Positions 26,214 to 34,809 of a stretch of 64,000 nucleotides of DNA are shown piece by piece. The stretch is taken from NCBI RefSeq assembly GCF_028471905.1, contig NZ_CP116902.1, positions 308,501 through 372,500 on the forward strand. Direction: 5' to 3'. The translations under genes were made by a program, and so were the position numbers. How positions within the stretch are numbered: position 1 is the first letter of the stretch; each line of letters opens with the position of its first letter. Source of the stretch: Aneurinibacillus uraniidurans (GTDB lineage: Bacteria; Bacillota; Bacilli; Aneurinibacillales; Aneurinibacillaceae). The notes under the pieces are model-generated. The model did not search any database and was not told where the DNA came from. It was given only the letters and a program-made list of their open reading frames with translations.

Positions 26214-26411
26214 ATGCAAGGTAAAGTAAAATGGTTTAATGCTGAAAAAGGTTATGGCTTTATCGAACGTGAAGATGGTGGAGATGTATTCGTACATTTT
26301 TCTGCGATCCAATCTGAAGGTTTCAAATCGCTGGAAGAAGGACAAAGCGTTGAATTCGAAATCGTTGAAGGCGCTCGTGGACCGCAAGCAGCGAACGTTA
26401 TTAAGTTGTAA
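26214..26411 (+). CDS. Cold-shock protein, CspA/CspB family
   Basis: This 65-residue single OB-fold RNA chaperone has the two RNA-binding motifs GYGFI (RNP1, about residues 13-17) and VFVHF (RNP2, about residues 25-29). The start [17 protein letters not shown] is nearly invariant in the family. ATG 26214 has AAAGGGA about 10 bases upstream; the longer frame from 26148 overlaps the promoter. The leader could fold, as in other csp mRNAs, but I cannot show a thermosensor. It is monocistronic between its own promoter and a terminator. Confidence 0.95.
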   Translation: MQGKVKWFNAEKGYGFIEREDGGDVFVHFSAIQSEGFKSLEEGQSVEFEIVEGARGPQAANVIKL

Positions 26412-26471
26412 TCAGCATCACCTTTCCATACTATAGGAAATAAGGTAGAGCTACATATACAACACACGATG

Positions 26472-26497
26472 CCCTCGGGATTTCCTGAGGGTTTTTT
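26472..26497 (+). terminator. Terminator after the cold-shock gene
   Basis: CCCTCGGG (26472-26479) pairs with CCTGAGGG (26484-26491) with one mismatch, and T6 follows. Confidence 0.8.
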
Positions 26498-26586
26498 ATT
26501 TTTGTCATAAAAAAATGTCGTCCCATGGAGGATTTTGCGTTCCGAAGGGGAATATATAAAGCATAGACGAAAGGAGGAGTATCTAT

Positions 26587-27147
26587 ATGCAATACAACAC
26601 CCGTGGTGAGAATATTGAAGTCACTCCTGCACTTCGAGACTATGTAGAGAAGAAAATCGGGCGCTTAGAGCGCTACTTCGAAGAAACAACAGCATTTAGC
26701 TGCAACGTCACCATGCGCGTTCAGCGCGGGGAACATACCGTGGAAGTAACCATTCCGATGCCGGGGGTCATTCTTCGGGCGGAAGATACGAACAACGATA
26801 TGTATGCGGCCATTGATCTGGTCGTCGAGAAGTTAGAACGCCAGATTCGTAAGCATAAAACAAAAGTAAACCGCAGAAACCGTCAGACTGGAACCGGGGC
26901 TGTATTCCTGGATGTAGAGCCGGTATTTGCGGCACAGGAAGACGATCATGAGGAAGAAGAGGCTGTCCAGATCGTCCGCACCAAGCGCTTTAACTTAAAG
27001 CCGATGGATGCGGAAGAAGCGGTTCTTCAGATGGAAATGATTGGTCACAACTTCTTCGTATTCCAGAATGGGGAAACGGATGATGTGAACGTGGTGTACC
27101 GCCGCAAAGATGGACGCTACGGTCTGATCGAACCAGAAAGTGTATAA
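26587..27147 (+). CDS. hpf: Ribosome hibernation promoting factor, long form
   Basis: The 186-residue protein has the N-terminal ribosome-binding domain (MQYNTRGENIEVTPALRDYVEKKIGRLERYFEE). A variable linker and the C-terminal dimerisation domain (VRTKRFNLKPMDAEEAVLQMEMIGHNFFVF, NVVYRRKDGRYGLIEPE) follow. The long form joins two 70S ribosomes into inactive 100S dimers during slow growth. The start is preceded by AAAGGAGG. Its place upstream of secA is the same as in B. subtilis (yvyD). A perfect terminator follows directly. Confidence 0.95.
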   Translation: MQYNTRGENIEVTPALRDYVEKKIGRLERYFEETTAFSCNVTMRVQRGEHTVEVTIPMPGVILRAEDTNNDMYAAIDLVVEKLERQIRKHKTKVNRRNRQTGTGAVFLDVEPVFAAQEDDHEEEEAVQIVRTKRFNLKPMDAEEAVLQMEMIGHNFFVFQNGETDDVNVVYRRKDGRYGLIEPESV

Positions 27148-27162
27148 TTGTATAATAATGAA

Positions 27163-27193
27163 GAAAAAGGCGCCCCTTGCGCCTTTTTCTTTT
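27163..27193 (+). terminator. Terminator after hpf
   Basis: A perfect 10-bp stem (27163-27172 with 27180-27189) with a 7-base loop runs into a T-rich tail. Confidence 0.88.
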
Positions 27194-27282
27194 TGTTTGT
27201 TTTTGCTACAATTAAATTTTAGAACAGGACTTCTTGCTCGCTAAGGAAGAACAGTGATGACTTGGAAGGGGACAGATACCCG

Positions 27283-29796
27283 ATGCTAGGAATACTTAAG
27301 AAAATTATTGGCGATTCCAACGAACGGGATGTCAAGAAATTGTACAAGCGCGTGGAGAAAATTAATGCGCTTGAACCCGAGATACAGGCTTTAAGTGATG
27401 AAGAATTGCGTAATAAAACGGTTGAATTTAAGGAGCGTCTAGCGAAAGGTGAAACGTTAGATGACATTTTATACGAAGCCTTTGCGGTTTGTCGGGAAGC
27501 GGGCCGCCGTGTGCTTGGCATGCGTCATTATGACGTACAGCTAATCGGTGGTATGGTGCTTCATGAAGGCAAAATCGCCGAGATGCGCACCGGGGAAGGG
27601 AAAACCCTCGTGGCGACCCTGCCAACGTATTTGAATGCGTTAGCGGGCAAAGGCGTACACGTGATTACGGTCAATGAATACCTGGCAGCACGTGACGCAG
27701 AGGAAATGGGGCAAATCTATAACTTCCTCGGCCTAACTTGTGCCGTCAACTTAAACGGCATGTCACCGGATGAGAAGCGTGCAGTGTATGCGGCTGATAT
27801 CACATACGGTACGAATAATGAATTCGGGTTTGATTACTTGCGCGATAACATGGTGCTGTATAAAGAACAGATGGTACAGCGTCCGCTGTATTATTGTCTG
27901 GTCGATGAGGTGGACAGCATCCTCATCGATGAAGCACGGACTCCGCTCATTATTTCTGGAGAAGCGGAGAAATCGACGGAATTGTATAAAGTGGCGGCGC
28001 GATTTGCGCAGCGTTTGCAGGAAGAGAAGCATTACACGATTGACATTAAAGCAAATTCAGTTGCCCTAACGGAAGCAGGCGTGGCCGAAGTAGAGCGTGC
28101 GTTTAACATTGATAACTTGTATGACAATGACCATATTTTGTTGAATCACCATGTAAATATTGCGCTGAAGGCACGTGCGCTGATGAAGCGGGATATTGAT
28201 TATGTCGTCGATAACGGTGAGATTGTCATTGTTGATGAATTCACTGGTCGTCTGATGCAGGGTCGTCGCTACAGCGATGGTTTGCACCAAGCGATTGAGG
28301 CGAAGGAAGGTCTGGTTGTGCAGAACGAAAGCATGACCTTGGCTACCATTACGTTACAGAACTACTTCCGGATGTATAAAAAGCTGGGCGGTATGACTGG
28401 TACAGCGAAGACAGAGGAAGAAGAGTTCCAGAAAATTTATGGTTTATATGTTGTGGTTGTTCCAACGAACAAGCCGGTCATTCGGGAAGATAAGCCGGAT
28501 GCGATCTATAAGTCTGAGCAGGGAAAATACCGTGCCGTGGTTGAAGATGTAGAGAAACACTACAAGCTGGGCCGTCCGGTGCTTGTCGGAACGACATCGA
28601 TTGAGAAATCAGAGTTGATTGCAAGCTTGCTGAAGCGCAAAGGGATTCCGCATGAGGTACTGAATGCGAAGCAGCATGCACGTGAAGCCGAAATCGTCTC
28701 GATGGCCGGACGCAAAGGTGCGGTTACGATTGCAACGAATATGGCGGGTCGTGGTACTGATATTAAGCTTGGCGAAGGTGTGGCAGAAGCGGGTGGTCTT
28801 CATATTATAGGTACGGAGCGTCACGAAAGCCGCCGCATTGATAATCAGCTGCGCGGTCGTGCTGGACGTCAGGGAGACCCTGGTTCTTCTCAATTCTTCA
28901 TCTCGCTTCAGGATGAGCTGATGCGTAAGTTCGGTGCGGAGAACATCATGGGCATGATGGATCGTCTGGGCATGGAAGAAGATATGCCGATTGAGAGTCG
29001 AATGGTATCGCGTGCCATCGAGGCTTCCCAGAAGCGTGTAGAGGGTGCAAACTTTGATATGCGCCGTAACGTCCTTCAGTATGACGACGTGATGAATCAG
29101 CAGCGTACAGTCATTTACAAACAGCGTCATGATGTACTGGAAGCTGAGACACTGCGTGATGTCGTCATCGGTATGATTATGTCACATGTAGAACGTCTGG
29201 TTGATATACACTGCCCGGATGAAGTGGTCGAGGAAGAATGGGAACTGGATGCGCTTCTTGCACATTGCAACGGATCGTTCCTGCACGAAGGACAACTCGA
29301 TAAGAAAGACATCTGGGGCAAAGACCGGGAAGAAATTATGGAAGTGTTCCGCGAGCTGGTTGAGCAGCTTTATACAGAGCGCGAATCGCTCATGGATGAA
29401 GCTGAATTCCGTGAGTTCGAGAAAGTTGTTGTACTGCGTGCCGTTGATAGTAAATGGATGGATCATATCGATGCGATGGATCAATTCCGTCAGGGTATCC
29501 ACCTGCGTGCATACGGTCAGACTGACCCACTGCGTGAATATCAGATGGAAGGCTTCGAGATGTTCAATGAGATGATTGCTACGATTGAAGAAGAAGTAGC
29601 TACCTATATTATGAAAGCAAACGTCGGCAATAACCTGGAGCGCCAGGAAGTAGCCAAAGGGCAAGCGGTTATCTCATCGGATGAACCAGCACCGAAAAAG
29701 CCGCAGCGTCGACAGGAACCAAAAGTTGGACGCAATGATCCGTGCTACTGCGGTAGCGGCAAAAAGTACAAAAACTGCTGCGGGCAGGAGGACTAA
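27283..29796 (+). CDS. secA: Protein translocase ATPase SecA
   Basis: SecA is the motor of the Sec export pathway at the membrane. The 837-residue product has the start [24 protein letters not shown], Walker A MRTGEGKT (residues 101-108) and the DEAD-type [39 protein letters not shown]-type helicase motif V (read here as [14 protein letters not shown]) is present. The C-terminal zinc motif [13 protein letters not shown] binds SecB or the ribosome. ATG 27283 follows GGAAGGGGAC; an upstream GTG-type start gives a non-homologous extension. prfB follows after 5 bases, the classic secA-prfB pair. Confidence 0.98.
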   Translation: MLGILKKIIGDSNERDVKKLYKRVEKINALEPEIQALSDEELRNKTVEFKERLAKGETLDDILYEAFAVCREAGRRVLGMRHYDVQLIGGMVLHEGKIAEMRTGEGKTLVATLPTYLNALAGKGVHVITVNEYLAARDAEEMGQIYNFLGLTCAVNLNGMSPDEKRAVYAADITYGTNNEFGFDYLRDNMVLYKEQMVQRPLYYCLVDEVDSILIDEARTPLIISGEAEKSTELYKVAARFAQRLQEEKHYTIDIKANSVALTEAGVAEVERAFNIDNLYDNDHILLNHHVNIALKARALMKRDIDYVVDNGEIVIVDEFTGRLMQGRRYSDGLHQAIEAKEGLVVQNESMTLATITLQNYFRMYKKLGGMTGTAKTEEEEFQKIYGLYVVVVPTNKPVIREDKPDAIYKSEQGKYRAVVEDVEKHYKLGRPVLVGTTSIEKSELIASLLKRKGIPHEVLNAKQHAREAEIVSMAGRKGAVTIATNMAGRGTDIKLGEGVAEAGGLHIIGTERHESRRIDNQLRGRAGRQGDPGSSQFFISLQDELMRKFGAENIMGMMDRLGMEEDMPIESRMVSRAIEASQKRVEGANFDMRRNVLQYDDVMNQQRTVIYKQRHDVLEAETLRDVVIGMIMSHVERLVDIHCPDEVVEEEWELDALLAHCNGSFLHEGQLDKKDIWGKDREEIMEVFRELVEQLYTERESLMDEAEFREFEKVVVLRAVDSKWMDHIDAMDQFRQGIHLRAYGQTDPLREYQMEGFEMFNEMIATIEEEVATYIMKANVGNNLERQEVAKGQAVISSDEPAPKKPQRRQEPKVGRNDPCYCGSGKKYKNCCGQED

Positions 29797-29801
29797 ATAG
29801 T

Positions 29802-30909
29802 ATGCCGTTAACGGAAGCAAAACAGCAGATGTCAGCCATCGGCAAACGTCTGTCGGAAATCAGGGGGTCTCTTTGACCTCCCTGGCAAACAAAAGCAAAT
29901 CGCCGCGCTAGAAGAAAAAATGGCGCTTCCGAACTTCTGGGATGATAATGATATGGCTCAGAAAGTTATCGGGGAAGTGAATGTGCTTAAAGATGCGGTG
30001 ACATCGATTGAGGGCATGGAAACCGAGTCTGAAGATATTCAGGTCATGATGGATCTTGTCGCGGAAGAGAACGATGAGTCCTTGATTCCGGATATTATTG
30101 AGTCGGTGGAAGGGCTGCAAAAGCGACTGGAAGACTATGAACTTCAATTGCTCTTAAGCCAGCCGTATGATAAGCGAAATGCGATTCTGGAACTTCACCC
30201 CGGTGCAGGTGGTACCGAGTCGCAGGATTGGGCAGAGATGCTGTTGCGCATGTATACGCGCTGGGCGGATAAGCAAGGCTATAAAGTGGAGACACTTGAT
30301 TACCTGCCAGGTGATGAAGCCGGGGTCAAGAGTGTTACGCTGCTGATTAAAGGTCATAATGCATACGGCTATTTAAAAGCGGAAAAAGGTGTGCATCGTC
30401 TTGTCCGCATTTCCCCGTTTGATTCATCAGGCCGTCGTCATACGTCATTCGTATCGTGTGATGTCATGCCGGAGATTGATGATGATATTACGATTGAGGT
30501 GCGTCCGGATGAGATCAAAGTTGACACATATCGGGCAAGCGGTGCAGGTGGTCAGCACATTAATACGACCGATTCTGCCGTACGGATTACGCATGTGCCA
30601 ACCGGAGTTGTTGTAACGTGTCAGAATGAACGTTCCCAGATTAAAAACCGGGAGCGTGCGATGCAAATGCTGAAATCGAAGCTGTATGAACGCGAAATTC
30701 AGCGGCAGGAAGAAGAGGCGGCACAGCTGCGCGGCGAGCAGAAGGAAATCGGCTGGGGCAGCCAGATTCGTTCCTATGTATTCCATCCGTACAGCATGGT
30801 GAAAGACCATCGTACGAATAAGGAAAGTGGGAATGTGCAGGCGGTCATGGATGGCGATGTGACGCCGTTTATTGACGCTTATTTGCGCCAGCAGTTACAT
30901 CACGAGTAA
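29802..30909 (+). CDS. prfB: Peptide chain release factor 2 with programmed +1 frameshift
   Basis: RF2 ends translation at UGA and UAA. The gene begins at ATG 29802, with AGGAGG upstream, and reads 24 codons to CTT (29871-29873), followed by an in-frame TGA (29874-29876). An internal AGGGGG (29862-29867) sits just before CTTTGAC, the known self-regulating +1 slip site. After skipping one base the frame continues from GAC 29875 to 30909, giving 368 residues. The peptidyl hydrolysis motif GGQ lies in [17 protein letters not shown]. The stop-codon recognition motif SPF lies in [15 protein letters not shown]. Annotating only the ORF from 29920 would lose the N-terminus. Confidence 0.97.
29862..29876 (+). 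promoter_or_regulatory. prfB programmed frameshift site
   Basis: The SD-like AGGGGG is followed after three bases by CTT TGA C. Low RF2 lets the ribosome slip +1 on CTT-T, so RF2 controls its own synthesis. The layout is the classical one. Confidence 0.95.
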
Positions 30910-30928
30910 TCATAAAGGCAGGATATAC

Positions 30929-31807
30929 ATGCAGGCGACAGGAGCAAAGCGGCCAAACCGGGCCGCACCTGCTGCATGGGCGGTGGTGCTGCGCGAATAT
31001 GTGCTGTTGACGATTGGTGCGTTTCTCGTCGCCGTGGCGTTTAATCTGTTTTTGAATGCATTTCAGATTGCGTCCGGTGGCGTGAGCGGCATCAGTATTA
31101 TCATCAATTATTTGTTCGGGATTAAGCCCGCCTATACGCAGTGGGTATTTAATTTTTTGTTTATTATTTTGGGCTTTTTTACATTGGGCCGCCAGTTTGG
31201 CGTCAAAGCGATATATGGTACGTTTATTTTGCCACTGTTCGTTTTGATGACAGAAGGCTGGCAGACGATTACACATGAGCCGCTGCTTGCTGCCTTATAT
31301 GGCGGTGTCGGTGTTGGTGTGGGAATCGGTCTTGTGTTTCGGGCGAATGCGTCCACAGGTGGCACAGATTTAATTGCCCAGATTGTACATAAATATATGG
31401 GCATCAGCTTGGGAGTAGCAGTTCTCGCCATTGACGGCTTTGTGGTATTGACAGCGGCATTTGTATTCGGACCGGAAAAGGCACTGTATGCACTGATTAC
31501 GCTGTTTGTAACGGGTCGGACGGTGGATGCGGTCCAGATGGGCCTTGGCTACGCCAAAATGGCGTTTATTATTTCAGAAAAGCGTGATGAAATTCGGGAT
31601 GCGATTTTGTATGAGATGGATCGCGGTGTCACGCGCCTGTCCGCGCACGGTGGGTATACAGATGAAGAACGTCCGGTCCTGATGTGTGTAGTGAATCAAA
31701 ATCAGCTGGGACGTTTGAAAGCGATCGTTCGGCAGCATGACCCTAATGCCTTCGTCATCGTAAGCGAGACGCATGAAGTGCTTGGGGAAGGCTTCCGGCG
31801 AAATTGA
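30929..31807 (+). CDS. YitT/YvjA-family membrane protein (DUF161 + DUF2179)
   Basis: The 292-residue protein has about five membrane helices in its first 200 residues, including LLTIGAFLVAVAFNLFLNAFQIASGGVSGISIIINYLFG. The conserved loop FRANASTGGTDLIAQIVHKY and a soluble C-terminal DUF2179 domain (YEMDRGVTRLSAHGGYT, VLMCVVNQNQLGRLKAIVRQHDP) follow. ATG 30929 follows AAAGGCAGGA, and the upstream frame overlaps prfB. B. subtilis has yvjA, a member of this family, between prfB and cccB, so this is probably its counterpart. The transport role is unknown. Confidence 0.88.
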   Translation: MQATGAKRPNRAAPAAWAVVLREYVLLTIGAFLVAVAFNLFLNAFQIASGGVSGISIIINYLFGIKPAYTQWVFNFLFIILGFFTLGRQFGVKAIYGTFILPLFVLMTEGWQTITHEPLLAALYGGVGVGVGIGLVFRANASTGGTDLIAQIVHKYMGISLGVAVLAIDGFVVLTAAFVFGPEKALYALITLFVTGRTVDAVQMGLGYAKMAFIISEKRDEIRDAILYEMDRGVTRLSAHGGYTDEERPVLMCVVNQNQLGRLKAIVRQHDPNAFVIVSETHEVLGEGFRRN

Positions 31808-31831
31808 TTGTAATAGATGGAGGAGAGGCAA

Positions 31832-32677
31832 GTGAGTATACTTACGCAAGAGCAAACAACGCAGCTGGCACAGCATGCGGGTAACATCCGCCAGGAAATC
31901 GTTAAGATGGTAGCAGCGGCTAATTCTGGTCATCCAGGCGGTTCTTTATCAGCAGCCGATATTTTGACTGTGCTGTATTTCCATGAGATGAATGTTGATC
32001 CAAATCAATTGGATAACCCGGATCGTGACCGTTTTATCCTTAGTAAAGGACATGCAAGCCCGGTTCTGTATGCGACACTGGCTGAAAAAGGATACCTGCC
32101 AAAAGATGAACTCAAAACATTCCGCAAGCTGAACTCTCGTCTGCAAGGTCACCCGAGCAAAAAGTTGCTTCCAGGTGTTGAGCAAAGTACAGGCTCGCTC
32201 GGTCAGGGATTGTCATCTGCAAACGGGATGGCACTGGCTGCCCGACTGGATAAGCGTGATTCTCGCGTTTACGTTGTGATGGGTGACGGCGAAATTCAAG
32301 AAGGTATGGTGTGGGAAGCAGCGATGGCGGCTGGTCATTACAAGCTGGATAACCTGGTAGCGTTTGTGGACTACAACCACCTGCAGATTGACGGAAATGT
32401 AGAAGATATTATGAATGTGCATCCAGTCGATGAGAAATTCCGTGCGTTTAACTGGCATGTGATTACGATTGATGGTCACGATTTTGAGCAGATTGCAGCT
32501 GCTCTTGCAGAAGCGCGTACTGTAAAAGGCAAGCCGACTTGTATCGTAGCGAACACGGTAAAAGGTAAAGGTGTTTCGTATATGGAAAATAACTGCGGCT
32601 GGCATGGCACAGCACCAAATGATGAACAGCTGGCGCAGGCGCTTGCTGAACTGTGCGGCCAAGGAGGGGACAAGTAA
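31832..32677 (+). CDS. Transketolase, N-terminal (TPP-binding) subunit
   Basis: The 281-residue protein corresponds to the first third of classical transketolase. [52 protein letters not shown] and the thiamine-diphosphate motif [20 protein letters not shown]...FVDYN are all present. GTG 31832 is favoured over ATG 31817, because GGAGGAG (31819-31825) overlaps the ATG but is well spaced from the GTG. The C-terminal subunit starts in its stop codon (TAATG), so the two chains are made together. Transketolase transfers two-carbon units in the pentose phosphate pathway. The split form is common in Firmicutes, Actinobacteria and archaea. Confidence 0.92.
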   Translation: MSILTQEQTTQLAQHAGNIRQEIVKMVAAANSGHPGGSLSAADILTVLYFHEMNVDPNQLDNPDRDRFILSKGHASPVLYATLAEKGYLPKDELKTFRKLNSRLQGHPSKKLLPGVEQSTGSLGQGLSSANGMALAARLDKRDSRVYVVMGDGEIQEGMVWEAAMAAGHYKLDNLVAFVDYNHLQIDGNVEDIMNVHPVDEKFRAFNWHVITIDGHDFEQIAAALAEARTVKGKPTCIVANTVKGKGVSYMENNCGWHGTAPNDEQLAQALAELCGQGGDK

Positions 32678-33618
32678 TGAGTAACGAGACAGCAAAGAAA
32701 ATTGCAACCCGCGACGCATATGGTCAGGCGCTTGTTGAGCTTGGACATGCGAATAAAGATATCGTTGTTCTTGATGCCGATCTGGCGAAATCAACGAAAA
32801 CAGCAGATTTTGCAAAAGCATTCCCAGAGCGATTCTTTGATGTAGGGATTGCAGAAGCGAATATGATCGGGATGGCTGCAGGTTTGGCAGCATCGGGGAA
32901 AATTCCGTTTGCTAGCACGTTTGCGCTGTTTGGCTCTCTGCGTGTAGCGGATATGGTTCGCAACTCGGTATGTTACCCGAATCTGAACGTGAAAATTGCC
33001 GTGACTCATCAAGGTCTGACACTTGGCGAAGACGGTGCTTCTCACCAGGCTGTTGAGGACGTAGCACTTATGCGTGCGATTCCGAACATGACAGTTATTA
33101 TGCCAGCAGATGCAACGGAAACGAAAAAAGCAATTCATGCGGCAGCGAATACATATGGCCCGATGTACATTCGGATGGGCCGTCCGGGCGTTCCGGTGTT
33201 GTTCGATGACAGCTATGAGTTTGAAATCGGTAAAGGTGTACAAATTCGCGAAGGAAACGATGTGGCGATCATCGCAACAGGCGTGATGGTTCATATCGCA
33301 GTTAAAGCAGCGGAACAGCTTGCTAAAGAAGGCATTCAGGCACGCGTGATCAATATGGCAACGATCAAGCCGATTGATGCAGATATTATCGTGAAAGCGG
33401 CGCGTGAAACGAAAGGGATCGTAACAGCTGAAGAGTGCAACATTTACGGTGGCCTTGGTGCTGCGGTAGCAGAAGTGCTGTGTGAACAGCATCCAGCTAA
33501 ACTTCGCCGTGTTGGTGTGGAAGATACATTCGGTGAATCTGGTACACCGGACGAACTGCTTCAGAAGTACGGTCTGACAGCGGAGAATATTGTGGCGAAA
33601 GCGAAAGAGTTGCTTTAG
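32677..33618 (+). CDS. Transketolase, C-terminal subunit
   Basis: The 313-residue protein has the pyrimidine-binding and C-terminal domains of transketolase. RDAYGQALVELGHANKDIVVLDADLAKST, FFDVGIAEANMIGMAAGLAASGKIPFASTFA, THQGLTLGEDGASHQAVEDVALMRAIPNM and the closing domain from EECNIYGGLGAAVAEVL are visible. AAGGAGGGG precedes its ATG, which overlaps the partner gene's stop. The pair is therefore a true two-subunit enzyme and not a broken gene. Palindrome A begins directly at its stop codon. Confidence 0.92.
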   Translation: MSNETAKKIATRDAYGQALVELGHANKDIVVLDADLAKSTKTADFAKAFPERFFDVGIAEANMIGMAAGLAASGKIPFASTFALFGSLRVADMVRNSVCYPNLNVKIAVTHQGLTLGEDGASHQAVEDVALMRAIPNMTVIMPADATETKKAIHAAANTYGPMYIRMGRPGVPVLFDDSYEFEIGKGVQIREGNDVAIIATGVMVHIAVKAAEQLAKEGIQARVINMATIKPIDADIIVKAARETKGIVTAEECNIYGGLGAAVAEVLCEQHPAKLRRVGVEDTFGESGTPDELLQKYGLTAENIVAKAKELL

Positions 33619-33885
33619 TACAAGGGTGGTAAATCAGCAGGGGGTGTGGTGGCGGGAAGCGGAGCAGGGAAACGTGCGTCGCTGTTTGATGCGTGATGGG
33701 GGTATGACTGTCCGCTCCAGGCGTTCAGCAGACTCGCCTGCAAAGCGCTTCCGAAGTGATGGCCAGGGGAGTAGATTGCAGGCAAAGGCCCGTCTGCTAC
33801 ACGCCTTCCGCTAGGTGGCGCATCAAAAGGCTTCCTTACTTTTCCCTGCTCCGCTCCCGACACGCTTTGCTGATTTCCACTTGTA
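33619..33885 (-). ncRNA. Long interrupted palindrome A (candidate structured RNA or repeat)
   Basis: No gene is supported here. The outer arms 33619-33672 and 33841-33885 pair over about 40 positions. Inside are perfect TTTGATGCG/CGCATCAAA (33685-33693 with 33819-33827), GGCGT..AGCAGAC with GTCTGCT..ACGCC (33720-33733 with 33792-33805), and GCCTGCAA/TTGCAGGC (33736-33743 with 33776-33783). On the - strand the core from 33789 to 33707 reads GCCTTTGCCTGCAAT, a 29-nt loop, CTTTGCAGGC, 15 nt and CTGGAGCGGACAGT. The same modules at the same distances occur in element C at 43820-43902. Strand is assigned only to match C; no promoter is evident. Confidence 0.5.
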
Positions 33886-33914
33886 CTTAAATCTCTGTTG
33901 TAATTAAGTATAGA

Positions 33915-33948
33915 AAGCATTCTGATTGCGCAATCAGGATGCTTTTTT
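33915..33948 (+). terminator. Terminator between palindromes A and B
   Basis: A 14-bp stem with one mismatch (33915-33928 with 33931-33944) is followed by T7. It probably ends the transketolase transcript after it has read through palindrome A. Confidence 0.85.
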
Positions 33949-33983
33949 TATTTAGCTACGAAGGGCTTGCTTCATCTGTTTTA

Positions 33984-34220
33984 TATGCACGTAACTTTGG
34001 AGAAGAGCGTGGGGGAGACACAGATAAACGTTTGCTTTTCCCTGTGGAGCTTTGTGAACATAGGGCGAATAAGACTGACCATTGTCTCCCTCATCGAATT
34101 ACCCAGATGTTTGGTCAGTCCGCCCGGCGCGAACAAAGCGGCCGTCTCCGCTTCCCTGCAGAAAAAGCAGCCGTGCATCAGTGTCTCCCCTACGCTCTTC
34201 CCACTAAACTTACGAGCATA
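33984..34220 (+). ncRNA. Long interrupted palindrome B
   Basis: The arms 33984-34023 and 34178-34220 pair over about 40 positions with few mismatches (GAAGAGCG and GGGGAGACAC are perfect blocks). The rod continues inward and ends in a perfect apical stem ACTGACCA/TGGTCAGT (34074-34081 with 34112-34119) around a 30-nt loop. The layout equals that of elements A and C, and CTTCCCTGCA (34151-34160) is shared with C (43908-43917), but the 83-nt core of A and C is not clearly present. Overlapping short ORFs on both strands look like by-products of the palindrome. Confidence 0.45.
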
Positions 34221-34296
34221 CATAAAACCGGATGAACAACCATTCCTCCGAACATACTAGGTGTGTAATCGTTATGATTTGGAGGAGGAATTTTGT

Positions 34297-34686
34297 ATGA
34301 AGAAGTCCATGATGATAGCAAGTTTTCTTCTCGTTATCGCACTAGCTGTGGGCTGTGGCGTTGCGAAGAGCGACAATCAAGGAAATAAGCCGACTGCACA
34401 GGCTCCAGCAGGCAAGCCAAGTGGCGGGGCAGCAGGGAAGACAGGAAGTACTGCGGGTGGTGCTCATGTTGAGGAGCAGAAAATATATCAGACCAGATGT
34501 ACAGCCTGCCATGGTCAGGATATGAAGGGTGGAGCGGGTCCGGATTTGACAAAGGTCGGAAGTCGTTACAAAAATACAAATGAAATCAAAACGATCTTGC
34601 TGAAAGGTAAAGATGGCATGCCGGGCGGGCTTGTGACAGAAGAGGAGGCGAAGAAACTGTCAGACTGGCTGATGACGATGAAGTAA
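34297..34686 (+). CDS. cccB: Cytochrome c-551-type lipoprotein
   Basis: The 129-residue protein has a lipoprotein signal (MKKSMMIASF... ending LAVGC, lipid Cys20). A flexible Gly/Ala/Lys linker follows, then one small haem domain with CTACH at residues 68-72 and axial Met108 in GMPGG. It is membrane-anchored on the outside and carries electrons to terminal oxidases. GGAGGAGG lies about 7 bases before the ATG. In B. subtilis cccB sits directly before ftsE; here an arginine block of about 15 kb separates them. Confidence 0.92.
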   Translation: MKKSMMIASFLLVIALAVGCGVAKSDNQGNKPTAQAPAGKPSGGAAGKTGSTAGGAHVEEQKIYQTRCTACHGQDMKGGAGPDLTKVGSRYKNTNEIKTILLKGKDGMPGGLVTEEEAKKLSDWLMTMK

Positions 34687-34694
34687 GGGCAAAG

Positions 34695-34733
34695 GATGCT
34701 TTTTCTCAAAATGGGGAGAAAGCATCTTTTTTT
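34695..34733 (+). terminator. Terminator after the cytochrome gene
   Basis: GATGCTTTTTCTC (34695-34707) pairs with GAGAAAGCATC (34716-34726), allowing for a small bulge, and T7 follows. It lies only a few bases before the argC promoter. Confidence 0.82.
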
Positions 34734-34736
34734 ATT

Positions 34737-34766
34737 GTTGAATTTTTATTCCTATGAACGTATAAT
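34737..34766 (+). promoter_or_regulatory. argC promoter with overlapping ARG box
   Basis: TTGAAT (34738-34743), a 17-base spacer and TATAAT (34761-34766) form a sigma-A promoter. Read on the - strand, 34756-34737 is CATAGGAATAAAAATTCAAC, very close to the B. subtilis AhrC/ArgR ARG box CATGAATAAAAATTCAAG. Repressor binding here would cover the -35 box, so arginine should shut the operon off. Confidence 0.75.
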
Positions 34767-34809
34767 AATTCATAACTTATGCAGACAGGACAAATAGGGG
34801 GAACGAGAC

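Noticed and set aside
29920-30909. prfB as a gene starting at 29920
   Set aside because: The true start is ATG 29802 with a programmed +1 frameshift at 29871-29876.
31832-33618. Transketolase broken by a frameshift
   Set aside because: Both parts have their own ribosome sites, a TAATG coupling and the domain border expected for the two-subunit enzyme.
33590-33920. ORFs on both strands in palindrome A
   Set aside because: Their composition follows the inverted repeat; none has a plausible start or motif.
33939-34260. Overlapping ~100-codon ORFs in two + strand frames and one on the - strand
   Set aside because: They lie in palindrome B, mirror each other because of the inverted repeat, and have no ribosome sites or protein motifs.
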